Of a DNA stretch of 64,000 nt, positions 33,799-42,032 are shown in pieces. Both the position numbers and the translations under genes were made by a program. The stretch's first letter is position 1; each line of letters opens with the position of its first letter. Under the pieces are notes generated by a model. It saw only the letters and a list, made by a program, of their open reading frames with translations, was not told where the DNA came from and ran no database searches. Source of the stretch: an uncultured Vampirovibrio sp. (lineage in GTDB: Bacteria > Cyanobacteriota > Vampirovibrionia > Gastranaerophilales > Gastranaerophilaceae); the NCBI GenBank assembly GCA_910584405.1, contig CAJUAL010000010.1:1-64000 (forward strand), read 5' to 3'.

Positions 33799-34684
33799 CC
33801 AAATAAGTGAAAAATTTCCAAAACTTCTGGAATATTTTAAAAACGGTATTTACGATGAAAATAAAAACATCAGCCACTGTCTTTTACTTTGGGGTGCAGA
33901 TATAACTTCTCAATGCGAGTTAGCACTAGAAATTGCAAGACTTTTAAACTGTTCAAAAGACGGAAATCCTGACTGCGACTGTTTAAATTGCAAATGGATA
34001 AGAGAACAAGCCCACCCTGCCGTAAAAATTTATACAAGACTTGATTTTAAAGAAGCGGATTCTCCAAACGAAGAAGGAGAAAGCTCAAAAGGCAAAAAAA
34101 ATATCAACATAAATCAGGCAAAAGCAATAATTAACGAACTTGCCGTAACAAGTGATTACCATAGAGTTTATATTTTTAGTGACAGAGATGAAGACGGAAA
34201 CCTGCTTCCGCTAAACCAATCAAACTTTCCGGAAGCAACTTCAAACGCACTTTTAAAAACATTTGAAGAACCGCCAAAGAATACAACATTCATTTTCCTG
34301 ACAAAAGACCGTTCAGATATAATTTCAACAGTTGTATCACGTGCCCAATCATTTTTTGTTCCGTCAACACTTCAGGAAAACCAAACTTACGAACTTGTGG
34401 AAAACATTATTTCAAACTATTGGACAACCGATAGAAATAACGTTTTGGAATTTGAAACAAACCTATATAAACTTGCAACAGAAAATGACAGCACAGAAGT
34501 TTTAACACAAATCCAAACTTACATATTAAATGTTATTAAATCAAACCCCGAAAACAAACATCTTTTTTATAAACTTTTACAAGATATTGAATCGGTGGAA
34601 GAAGCAAAACGCCAACTTACTCTGACTCCTGCAATGAACCTGCAAACAGTAATAGAGAATTTGGCTTTTAAACTTATTTTATAA
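33782..34684 (+). CDS. holB: DNA polymerase III delta-prime subunit
   Basis: A 300-residue clamp-loader subunit. The P-loop position reads LLWGADITSQCELALEIA, which lacks GKT, as expected for delta-prime. The zinc module is CSKDGNPDCDCLNC near 59-72. SNALLKTFEEPPKNTTFIFLT and STVVSRAQ are the SRC-type motifs. An acidic, lysine-rich insert (about 95-110) precedes the ATPase core helix. The gene overlaps holA. Confidence 0.9.
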   Translation: MQYYNNQISEKFPKLLEYFKNGIYDENKNISHCLLLWGADITSQCELALEIARLLNCSKDGNPDCDCLNCKWIREQAHPAVKIYTRLDFKEADSPNEEGESSKGKKNININQAKAIINELAVTSDYHRVYIFSDRDEDGNLLPLNQSNFPEATSNALLKTFEEPPKNTTFIFLTKDRSDIISTVVSRAQSFFVPSTLQENQTYELVENIISNYWTTDRNNVLEFETNLYKLATENDSTEVLTQIQTYILNVIKSNPENKHLFYKLLQDIESVEEAKRQLTLTPAMNLQTVIENLAFKLIL

Positions 34685-34750
34685 CAATTTGCACAAATAA
34701 ATTTTACTATGTTATAATTTTTTGACAAAACAGATAAAAAAGGAATTAAA

Positions 34751-35368
34751 ATGGAATACACGGAAATATTAAGACAAATCGCGCTTGTAACAGCAGCATC
34801 ATATTTGATAGGTTCAATCCCGACAGGTTATATTATTGTAAAATTATTCACAGGGCAAGATATAAGAACAGTTGGCTCAGGCTCAACAGGTGCAACAAAC
34901 GTTAAACGTGTTATGGGCAAAAAATGGTTCTTTACAGTAATGCTTCTTGATGCCTTGAAAGGCGCATTGCCTGTAGCATTAACAGCTATTTTTGCAACTG
35001 CATTAAAAGATTACGGCGTGCTTCCCGTACTTGCCGCAATTTGTGTAATCTTAGGACACAGCAAATCTGTGTTTTTAAACTTTACAGGCGGCAAATCAGT
35101 AGCATCAGGCGTCGGAACACTTATGGCACTAAACTGGCAAGCAGGTTTAATTATAGCAGCAGTTTGGGGAGTCGTAACCTGGGTAAGCAAATATGTTTCA
35201 CTCGGTTCAATAATCGCTTTAGGGCTTTCACCTGTTATTATGTGGCTTTTAAACGCTCCTGTTGCATACATAGTTTACGCATTAATTGCAGCAATTTATG
35301 TTATCTGGCTTCACAGAGAAAACATTAAACGCTTAAAAGACGGCAACGAAAATAAAGTTCGTGACTAA
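34751..35368 (+). CDS. plsY: Glycerol-3-phosphate acyltransferase PlsY
   Basis: A 205-residue membrane enzyme that transfers acyl groups from acyl-phosphate to glycerol-3-phosphate. The three cytoplasmic motifs are SIPTGYIIVKL with GSGSTGATNVKRVMGKK, then GHSKSVFLNFTGGKSVASG, and the last loop WLHRENIKRLKDGNENK. Five hydrophobic helices alternate with these. TATAAT lies upstream and AAAAGGAA before the ATG. It is convergent with the ZIP transporter and overlaps it by 4 bases. Confidence 0.95.
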   Translation: MEYTEILRQIALVTAASYLIGSIPTGYIIVKLFTGQDIRTVGSGSTGATNVKRVMGKKWFFTVMLLDALKGALPVALTAIFATALKDYGVLPVLAAICVILGHSKSVFLNFTGGKSVASGVGTLMALNWQAGLIIAAVWGVVTWVSKYVSLGSIIALGLSPVIMWLLNAPVAYIVYALIAAIYVIWLHRENIKRLKDGNENKVRD

Positions 35369-36171
35369 CCGAGCATAATCAAGCTTAACCAGATAAACAA
35401 AATACCTGACATAATTCCGATAATTGATAAGTGCCAATTACCGTACTCTTTTGCAAGCGGTAAAAGGGTATCAAAAGAAATATATGTCATAATCCCTGCA
35501 ACAGCAGCCATTAAGCAGCCAACCAAAACCTGCGGGACAAAAAATCCGAAAATAAGCATACCGACTAATGCTCCAATCGGCTCGGTTATTCCTGATAATG
35601 CGGCATAAAGCATTGCATAACGTTTTTTACCCGTAACGTGATAAATCGGCAGGGCAACAGCAATTCCCTCAGGAATATTATGAATTGCAATAGCAAATGC
35701 AACAGATAACCCTAAAGTAACATCCTGAGTCGTCGTCAAAAATGTAGCCATACCTTCAGGAAAATTGTGAATACATATTGCAATAGCAGTTAAAAAGCCC
35801 GCCCTTTTAAGTTTATAATGGTTATGAGAAGCCGTTTGCGGGTCATCAGGATGTAAAAGTTCTTCAGTATCAACGTGATCAGGTAAAAAATAGTCAATCA
35901 ATACAGAAACAATAATCCCCAGAATAAATCCGCCAAAAACAAGATATTTATATATATCAGGGAAATTTACCTTCAAAAGATTTTCAGAACTCGGAATAAT
36001 ATCAACAAGTGAAATAAATATCATAACACCTGCCGAAAACCCTAACCCGACAGATAAAGCTTTCAAATTATTTTTCTTGGTAACAAATGCAACAGCACCG
36101 CCGATTGCAGTTGTTAATCCTGCAAGTAAAGTGAGGCAAAATGCTAGTGCAAAATTGTTATGTAAATTCAT
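35365..36171 (-). CDS. ZIP-family metal transporter (ZupT/GufA type)
   Basis: A 268-residue transporter from the ATG at 36171, which has AAAGGAA 9 bases upstream; a longer frame adds 31 unlikely residues. Eight hydrophobic helices are visible. The metal site lies in HNFPEGMATF and HNIPEGIAVALPIYH. A histidine- and acid-rich loop (DHVDTEELLHPDDPQTASHN) sits between helices 3 and 4. It should import zinc or other divalent metals. Confidence 0.9.
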   Translation of the reverse strand: MNLHNNFALAFCLTLLAGLTTAIGGAVAFVTKKNNLKALSVGLGFSAGVMIFISLVDIIPSSENLLKVNFPDIYKYLVFGGFILGIIVSVLIDYFLPDHVDTEELLHPDDPQTASHNHYKLKRAGFLTAIAICIHNFPEGMATFLTTTQDVTLGLSVAFAIAIHNIPEGIAVALPIYHVTGKKRYAMLYAALSGITEPIGALVGMLIFGFFVPQVLVGCLMAAVAGIMTYISFDTLLPLAKEYGNWHLSIIGIMSGILFIWLSLIMLG

Positions 36172-36276
36172 TAAATCTGATTCCTTTGAGTTCATACTAT
36201 CACAAAGAAAAATTTTTCGTAACTTTTTGTAAAATAAGCTCCCTACATCTAAATATTGATGCAAGAGAACAAAAAA

Positions 36277-36313
36277 GCATGCCTTTCAAATAAAACAATA
36301 GTTTAGGGCATGC
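36277..36313. repeat. Inverted repeat in the gap before yggS
   Basis: GCATGCC and GGCATGC are inverted 7-base arms with 23 bases between, and CATGTC...GACATG lies further on at 36376-36390. The 336-base gap 36172-36507 holds no reading frame that I can support; these are its only clear structures. They may belong to the leader or to a control site of yggS. Confidence 0.4.
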
Positions 36314-36507
36314 CCGAGAACCCCATTGTTAAGTAATATTAAGCTTCTCTTAACAAAAGCACATATACCCCAAATCATGTCCCTGACATGGTTTCAGCCT
36401 GTTTTAAAAACTCAAAAAAACTAAGTAAATAAATATTTTGGACAAGGTAAAAACTTAGAGTACAATTAAATTATGCTCAAGTTTCGGGCAGATTCTTGTA
36501 GAGGTGA

Positions 36508-37176
36508 ATGATGCACAACACAGTTAGGGAAAATCTTTTACAAATACAGGAAGAAATCGCACCTTGTAAACCCAGAATAATTGCAGTGACAAAGTATTTT
36601 GACGAAGCAGCAATGATAGAAGCATACAATGCGGGTCTGCGCGACTTCGGAGAATCAAGAACAGTTGAAGCCTGTGCAAAAATTGCAAATTTGCCGGAGG
36701 ATATTAAAAAAGATTCAACATTCCACTTTATCGGGCACTTACAGACCAATAAAGTTAAGCAAACAGTTAAATTTTTTGATTATATCCACTCGGTTGACTC
36801 TGTAAAACTTGCACAATGCATCAGCCAAAACGCACTTGAAGCAGGAAAAATTCAAAAAATCCTTATCCAAGTGAACAATGCAAACGAAGAACAAAAGTTC
36901 GGATTCTCAAGAACAGAAGTTTTCAAAAACTTTGAACAAATAAAATCACTTGAAGGAATCCAAATATCAGGAGTTATGAACATGGCTCCCCTTGGGATAG
37001 AAGAGAATGAAATAAGAAAATTATTTTCAGATATTGTTCGGTTAAGAGATGAGTTAGAAAAAGAATTTGACTGCAAATTAGAAGAGATATCAATGGGAAT
37101 GAGTCAGGATTACAAAATAGCAGCTCAAGAAGGTTCGACAATGTTAAGGGTAGGTAGAAAATTATTTAAACGATAA
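36508..37176 (+). CDS. PLP homeostasis protein (YggS/PLPBP family)
   Basis: A 222-residue single-domain PLP-binding barrel. The PLP lysine is in IIAVTKYFDEA near residue 26, followed by GLRDFGESRTVEA (usually GENR), FIGHLQTNKVK, ISGVMNMAP, SMGMSQDYKIAAQEGSTMLRVG. It has no enzymatic role known and keeps PLP and amino acid pools balanced. AGAGGTG precedes the ATG. It lies 15 bases upstream of sepF, the cyanobacterial and Gram-positive order yggS-sepF. Confidence 0.93.
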   Translation: MMHNTVRENLLQIQEEIAPCKPRIIAVTKYFDEAAMIEAYNAGLRDFGESRTVEACAKIANLPEDIKKDSTFHFIGHLQTNKVKQTVKFFDYIHSVDSVKLAQCISQNALEAGKIQKILIQVNNANEEQKFGFSRTEVFKNFEQIKSLEGIQISGVMNMAPLGIEENEIRKLFSDIVRLRDELEKEFDCKLEEISMGMSQDYKIAAQEGSTMLRVGRKLFKR

Positions 37177-37191
37177 ACGGAGGAAAAATCG

Positions 37192-37716
37192 GTGGCAGCA
37201 ATAACAGAAAGTTTCAGAAAAGTTGTAGATTTCGTAATGGACGGATTTCGCGGAGAAAATCCTTTTGTAGATATGAACGACTCTGATGAATATGATGATG
37301 ATTACGAATACGTAGAAGACGGTAATGCAGTAAGAGTAACAGAACCTGCTTACACACCGTTCCAATCAATGGAAAAACCGGTTGAATCAAAAGTAGTAAG
37401 TCATCCAAGCATTAACAGAGGCGGAAATGAAGTTGTAGTTGTTGAACCTCGTTCATTTGACGATGCTGCCACAATCGTTCAACACTTAAAAGACAGAAAA
37501 ATTGTTATGCTTAACCTTCACCTTTTAGACAAAGATCAATCACAAAGAACAATTGACTTTGTTTGCGGTGCATCACAAGCATTAAACGGAAACCCTAAAA
37601 AAGTTGGGGATTTGGTATTCGTATTTGCTCCAAGCAATGTAACTTTATCAGCAGATACAGTAAACCCAAACCAAAGCAAATTTAACGATTCATTGTGGAG
37701 AACATCTCTACAATAG
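37192..37716 (+). CDS. sepF: Cell division protein SepF
   Basis: A 174-residue FtsZ-ring partner. An N-terminal amphipathic helix (AAITESFRKVVDFVM) for membrane binding is followed by an acidic linker and the conserved SepF domain: VVVVEPRSFDDAATIVQHL, KIVMLNLHLLDKDQSQRTID, GASQALNG, VFVFAPSNV. The start is a GTG with GGAGGA 7 bases upstream. SepF (Cdv2) is used in cyanobacteria and Gram-positives. It is coupled to yggS. Confidence 0.96.
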   Translation: MAAITESFRKVVDFVMDGFRGENPFVDMNDSDEYDDDYEYVEDGNAVRVTEPAYTPFQSMEKPVESKVVSHPSINRGGNEVVVVEPRSFDDAATIVQHLKDRKIVMLNLHLLDKDQSQRTIDFVCGASQALNGNPKKVGDLVFVFAPSNVTLSADTVNPNQSKFNDSLWRTSLQ

Positions 37717-37768
37717 AATTAGGGTATGAGAAGAGAGATAGTTTAGGATAGATAGTTTAGATAAATAC

Positions 37769-37795
37769 GGCGGCTTTTCAAGTCGCCTTTTCTTT
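37769..37795 (+). terminator. Terminator after sepF
   Basis: GGCGGC, a 7-base loop and GTCGCC (one G-U pair), then TTTTCTTT. Confidence 0.75.
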
Positions 37796-37990
37796 GCCCC
37801 GAGCAGAGCTGAATTTTCGGCAGGGTGGAACGAAGTGAACCCGTAAGGTGGAGGGAAGCTGAGAACTTTCCGACACCCCGAATAATTCAGAATGAACGTA
37901 GTGAAAGACGAGCACGTATCAACGTAAACGTTGAGTTTTCGTTGTAAGTGCGAGCGATGCCGTTTAAGGCGAGGGGCAGCCCCGAGCAGA
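37796..37990. other. GC-rich intergenic block of unknown nature
   Basis: About 195 bases, clearly richer in G and C than the flanks, lie between sepF and rplI. GCCCCGAGCAGAG occurs at both ends (37796 and 37980), and AACGAAGTGAA / AACGTAGTGAA occur inside. No convincing gene is present: a reading frame on the minus strand lacks a start site and family. It may be a structured RNA, a decayed mobile fragment or a repeat; it matches no RNA I know. Confidence 0.5.
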
Positions 37991-38029
37991 GGCATGAACA
38001 AATAATACGTAACATTAATTTAAAAACTA

Positions 38030-38058
38030 TCGACAAAATCTTATTTTTGTTGTATGTT
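38030..38058 (+). promoter_or_regulatory. Promoter of rplI
   Basis: TCGACA at 38030, a 17-base spacer and TATGTT at 38053, giving a leader of about 35 bases with AAAAGGAG before the ATG. Confidence 0.65.
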
Positions 38059-38101
38059 AGGGCTACATGCAGAAATATAAATACAAAAGGAGAATTGTAA
38101 A

Positions 38102-38596
38102 ATGCAAGTTATATTAAAAAAAGAAGTTCAAAATTTAGGCGAAGTAGGCGATATCGTTAACGTTAAAGACGGTTACGCAAGAAACTTCCTACTTCCTCAA
38201 GGTGCTGCTGAAGTTGCTACAGCAGGTGCTTTAGAAAACAGAGAAAAAAATATCGCAAGAATTAAAGCTAAACAAGAAAAATTACACAATGAAGCTTTAG
38301 AAAAAGCAGAAGCTATCAAAAACTTCGGTACATTGTCTTTATCAGCTAAAGCCGGTGAATCAGGCAAATTATTCGGTACAATTACAACTAAAAAATTAAC
38401 TGAAGAATTACAAGCTCAAGCAGGTATTGAAGTTGACAGAAAAACTGTTTCACTTAACGCTCCAATCAACAAAGTTGGTGAATACACAATGTTAATCAAA
38501 TTAACTTCAAAAGTTAAATGTGAATTACCTATCTCAGTTTCAGCTTCAGAAGTTGTTAAAGAATCAATCGAAGAAACAGAAGAAACTGCTGAATAG
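38102..38596 (+). CDS. rplI: 50S ribosomal protein L9
   Basis: A 164-residue protein. It starts with the typical MQVILKKEVQNLGEVGDIVN and GYARNFLLPQGAA, has the long connecting helix and the C-terminal RNA-binding domain (GKLFGTITTKKL). The tail is acidic. A strong ribosome site and its own promoter and terminator make it a single-gene unit. Confidence 0.97.
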   Translation: MQVILKKEVQNLGEVGDIVNVKDGYARNFLLPQGAAEVATAGALENREKNIARIKAKQEKLHNEALEKAEAIKNFGTLSLSAKAGESGKLFGTITTKKLTEELQAQAGIEVDRKTVSLNAPINKVGEYTMLIKLTSKVKCELPISVSASEVVKESIEETEETAE

Positions 38597-38612
38597 TTTT
38601 ATAAAATTTAAA

Positions 38613-38643
38613 AAAGAAGGCACGATAAAATGCCTTCTTTTTT
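38613..38643 (+). terminator. Rho-independent terminator after rplI
   Basis: AAAGAAGGCA and TGCCTTCTTT form a perfect 10-pair stem with an 8-base loop and a T run. Confidence 0.93.
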
Positions 38644-38727
38644 TATGCGGAAATTTTGTAAAAAATTTGACTAAAACAGCTATTGATGAGAAACTTAATA
38701 TATACACGAGCAAGAAAGGATAAGGAT

Positions 38728-39480
38728 TTGACAGTCAAACTCGCGATTACGGGCAAAGGCGGAAGCGGAAAAACAACAATAGTAAAAGCATTTATGCAGA
38801 TTTTACGGGAAATGTTCCCCGAAAAATCAATACTGCTTTTTGACAACGACCTGTCAAGCGAGTTAGGGCACACTTTCGGACTTGATATCAGAAACACGAT
38901 TTACGGTATCAGAAGCGGTAAGCACGAATACAAAACAGGGATTCCCGATGATATGACAAAACAAGAATTTATCGAATGGGCAATGGAAGAAATTCTTGTT
39001 CCGATTGATGACAACGTTGATATAATTGTTTCCTGGCTTGTCGGTTCAAAAGATTGCAGATGTCCTGTAACAAAGCTTATTAACGATGCTGTAAACAAAC
39101 TTATAAACACTTATGATATAGTAATTTTTGACTGTGAATTTGATTTAAAATACTTAAATCAGCTTGTTGATACAGAGATAGACTCAACAATAATCGTTGC
39201 AAACCCGAGCGAAGAATCAGCACATCTTGCAAAACGTATTGAAGAATTTAGCTCAAAATACGCAGCAGGAACACAATTAGGCGTTGTAATAAACAAAGTT
39301 GAAAACAGTGACCTTTCATCAGTTTATGAACTTTTAAGAAAATATGATTTGGATGTTCTTGGTGTAATCCCTTATGATAAAGAATTAGAACAAAATTCAC
39401 TTTCAAGAGAATCAAAAGCGGTTCAAGACGCGATAAAAGAATTTTATTTCAGATTAAATCTTCCGCAAATCAAGCAATAG
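38728..39480 (+). CDS. CooC/MinD-like P-loop ATPase
   Basis: A 250-residue ATPase from a TTG at 38728, which has AAAGGATAAGG upstream; an ATG at 38686 lacks a site. The deviant Walker A is TGKGGSGKTT near 8-17. A C-x-C pair in DCRCPV (about 111-113) lies where CooC nickel ATPases have their metal-binding cysteines. DIVIFDCEFD is Walker B, and VVINKVEN and GVIPYD are family motifs. CooC loads nickel into CO dehydrogenase; no such enzyme is in the window, so the client is unknown. It lies 7 bases before folD. Confidence 0.8.
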   Translation: MTVKLAITGKGGSGKTTIVKAFMQILREMFPEKSILLFDNDLSSELGHTFGLDIRNTIYGIRSGKHEYKTGIPDDMTKQEFIEWAMEEILVPIDDNVDIIVSWLVGSKDCRCPVTKLINDAVNKLINTYDIVIFDCEFDLKYLNQLVDTEIDSTIIVANPSEESAHLAKRIEEFSSKYAAGTQLGVVINKVENSDLSSVYELLRKYDLDVLGVIPYDKELEQNSLSRESKAVQDAIKEFYFRLNLPQIKQ

Positions 39481-39487
39481 AGGTAAT

Positions 39488-40324
39488 ATGGTTACAATAC
39501 TGGACGGCAAAAAGTTAAAAGAAAAAATTTCAGAAGATTTAAAACGCAAGCTTGATAAATTCCCTATCAAACCGACACTTGTTGTTATTTTAGTCGGTGA
39601 AAACCCTGCTAGTAAGATTTACGTAAACAATAAGAAAAAAACAGCAGAAAAACTCGGAATTAATTCACAAGTAATCAATTATCCTTCAAATGTAACAGAA
39701 GAAGAGTTATTAAATAAAATTGACGAACTTAATAACGACAAAACAGTAACAGCAATCCTTGTTCAATTACCTTTGCCTGAACATATTTCAAAAGAAAACA
39801 TAATGAATGCAATCTGTCCGCGAAAAGATGTAGACGGGTTTACACCGTACAATTTCGGAAAGCTGTTTTCAGGCGAAACTCCGACAGTATATCCTTGTAC
39901 ACCAAAAGGAATATTACTTTTACTTGACGAATATAAAATTGAACTGGAAGGACGTCACGCTGTAATTGTCGGACGCTCAAATATTGTCGGAAGACCACTT
40001 TCTCAAATGCTTTTAGACAGAAACGCGACAGTAACCGTTTGCCACAGTAAAACAAAAAACCTTACTGAAATAACAAAAACTGCTGATATTCTTATTTCAG
40101 CAGTAGGGAAAAATATTATAGAAGGGAAAATGTTAAAATCTGATTGTGTTGTGGTAGATGTTGGGATTTTTAAAGATGCTAACGGGAAAACCCGCGGAGA
40201 TGTAGATTTTGAAAGCGTATCCCAAATCGCATCATACCTGTCACCGGTTCCGGGCGGTATTGGACCAATGACTATTACATCACTGATGCTTAATACCGTG
40301 GAACTTTTTGAAAAATTTTCATAA
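39488..40324 (+). CDS. folD: Bifunctional methylene-THF dehydrogenase / methenyl-THF cyclohydrolase FolD
   Basis: A 278-residue enzyme of one-carbon metabolism. It has the YVNNKKKTAEKLGI region with the catalytic lysine, VQLPLPEHI, PRKDVDGFTPYN, the NADP-binding VIVGRSNIVGRPL, and the C-terminal PVPGGIGPMTITSL. Length is typical. AGAGG precedes the ATG. It follows the CooC-like ATPase directly and is probably cotranscribed. Confidence 0.97.
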   Translation: MVTILDGKKLKEKISEDLKRKLDKFPIKPTLVVILVGENPASKIYVNNKKKTAEKLGINSQVINYPSNVTEEELLNKIDELNNDKTVTAILVQLPLPEHISKENIMNAICPRKDVDGFTPYNFGKLFSGETPTVYPCTPKGILLLLDEYKIELEGRHAVIVGRSNIVGRPLSQMLLDRNATVTVCHSKTKNLTEITKTADILISAVGKNIIEGKMLKSDCVVVDVGIFKDANGKTRGDVDFESVSQIASYLSPVPGGIGPMTITSLMLNTVELFEKFS

Positions 40325-40334
40325 ATTTCAGCTA

Positions 40335-40682
40335 TTAACCACCACTTGCAAGGTTTAATGTACAGCTTGATTTGATGCTGTTGTTTACAAGTGTTTTCAA
40401 GCTTGATAATTCGTTATCAATAGCTGTCATTTGTGAATCTATTGAATCTTTTTCGGTTTGTAACTGGTTATCCAGTTCTTCATAATAAATGTAATCCGCA
40501 TCTTCTGTATAATCAGGTGTTTGACCGTTTTCATCTTTCATACCGGAATAGTATTTTTCAATAGCAGACATTTGCGCTAACGCTGCCTGACTTTGGTTTG
40601 AAATTGATAAATACTGAAGGTTTAAAAAGTTTTTTTGTAAATTTAGTACGCTCTTTTGAGCCGCTAATGCTAAGAATGCCAT
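40335..40682 (-). CDS. Small lineage-type helical protein
   Basis: A 115-residue protein. Two long helices (about 5-48 and 65-100) flank an acidic, tyrosine-rich turn (DENGQTPDYTEDADYIYYEE). The layout, with no signal peptide and hydrophobic residues spaced as in coiled coils, recalls small secreted or filament proteins and resembles the ends of the 599-residue protein at 29832. GGAGATG-type spacing supports the ATG. No function is known. Confidence 0.65.
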   Translation of the reverse strand: MAFLALAAQKSVLNLQKNFLNLQYLSISNQSQAALAQMSAIEKYYSGMKDENGQTPDYTEDADYIYYEELDNQLQTEKDSIDSQMTAIDNELSSLKTLVNNSIKSSCTLNLASGG

Positions 40683-40871
40683 AATCTCATCTCCTTATTT
40701 TTAAAGTTCTCTCTTCTATATAAAGTTTTTTAGAAACACTCAATTTCAGCAAAGGGTTTATTTGTTACATTTGTTTACAAAACCATTGTAAATATATTTG
40801 TAAATAACTTGCTCATTGACTAAAGTTCAAGTATCATGGATGTATAAGTTTTGGAGAGGAAAGGTTTAGGG

Positions 40872-42032
40872 ATGCCGAAATTAGCAAGAAGATACGATGA
40901 GGGAATGTATACAAGAACTCCTTCTTACGGGGAAATTCGCTATATTCGACAAGAACAGTCTCAAATAATACGAAGAAGAAAAAAACATAAAGCAAGAAAA
41001 AGAAACCCTTTAAAAGCCCTTATTTCACTTTCACTTCTTGCAATTATGCTTTTTGGAGCAATGCCTTATTCATTTAATAAACTTTCAAAAGGCTTATTTG
41101 TTCCTACTCCATACAGTAAAATCAAAACAGATTTAAGAGATATAGCGTTTCCTGTTAACAACTATCTTGCAAATTCCTGGACTTTAGGTGAGCGTCAATT
41201 CAGCTATTCTGCTAACAGTAAACATTCTAAGATGCTTCCTGTTAAAGAAAACGTTAATATGCCTGTTTTAAAACAAGAATTACAGAATTTAACCGAGCTT
41301 TATCCGACAATTCAACCGTCAGTTTATGTTTGGGACTATGAAACAGGAAATTATGTCGATTTAAACGCTTCAAAAATTTATGCAACAGCAAGTATTATCA
41401 AGATACCTGTATTGATTGACGTATTCAAATCAATTGAAGCAGGACAATTCTCGTTGAATGATAAAATGTTATTAACGGAATACTATAGAACAGAAGGCTC
41501 AGGAAGTCTTCAATTTAAAGGAAATGCGCAGTATTCAATTGATGAACTTGCAAACAAGATGATAACCGAATCAGACAATTCGGCAACAAATATGTTAATA
41601 GCAAAAGTCGGTTCAATGACAGATGTAAACTCGTCAATGAGAAGCTGGGGGCTTAAAAATACACGTGTAAACACTTGGTTACCTGATTTAGGCGGAACAA
41701 ACTATACAACAGCACGCGAAATGTCACAAATGCTTTATAATATTGACGAAAACAGCGAGTTTTTAACAGAAGAATCAAGAGCAAGAATTTTCAATTACAT
41801 GGGGCACGTACACAATAACCGATTAATTCAAGCAGGACTTGGAGCAGGTGCTACATTTTTACACAAAACAGGCGATATTGGTACAATGCTTGGAGATGCA
41901 GGTATTGTAACTGCGCCAAACGGTAAAAAATATATTGTTGTAATTCTGGCAAACCGCCCTCATAATTCTGTTGCAGGTAAAGATTTTATCGTACACGCTT
42001 CTGAAATTATTTATAACTATATGGTGAAATAA
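40872..42032 (+). CDS. Membrane-anchored class A beta-lactamase-like serine hydrolase
   Basis: A 386-residue protein from the ATG at 40872 with GAGAGGAAAGG upstream. A basic cytoplasmic start (about 1-45) and one membrane segment (about 47-64) precede a penicillin-interacting fold: S174-I-I-K177 (SxxK), S234-D-N236 (SDN) and HKTGD at 331-335 (KTG). The Glu-x-x-Leu-Asn loop that class A beta-lactamases use to deacylate is not seen (the loop reads LPDLGGTNY), so it may be a binding protein or peptidase. It overlaps ldpA by 1 base. Confidence 0.85.
   Translation: MPKLARRYDEGMYTRTPSYGEIRYIRQEQSQIIRRRKKHKARKRNPLKALISLSLLAIMLFGAMPYSFNKLSKGLFVPTPYSKIKTDLRDIAFPVNNYLANSWTLGERQFSYSANSKHSKMLPVKENVNMPVLKQELQNLTELYPTIQPSVYVWDYETGNYVDLNASKIYATASIIKIPVLIDVFKSIEAGQFSLNDKMLLTEYYRTEGSGSLQFKGNAQYSIDELANKMITESDNSATNMLIAKVGSMTDVNSSMRSWGLKNTRVNTWLPDLGGTNYTTAREMSQMLYNIDENSEFLTEESRARIFNYMGHVHNNRLIQAGLGAGATFLHKTGDIGTMLGDAGIVTAPNGKKYIVVILANRPHNSVAGKDFIVHASEIIYNYMVK

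Noticed and set aside
37708..38001. A 97-codon open frame on the minus strand over the GC-rich gap after sepF
   Set aside because: It has no ribosome site, runs over the sepF terminator, shows low-complexity basic sequence and no domain; the open frame follows from the base composition.
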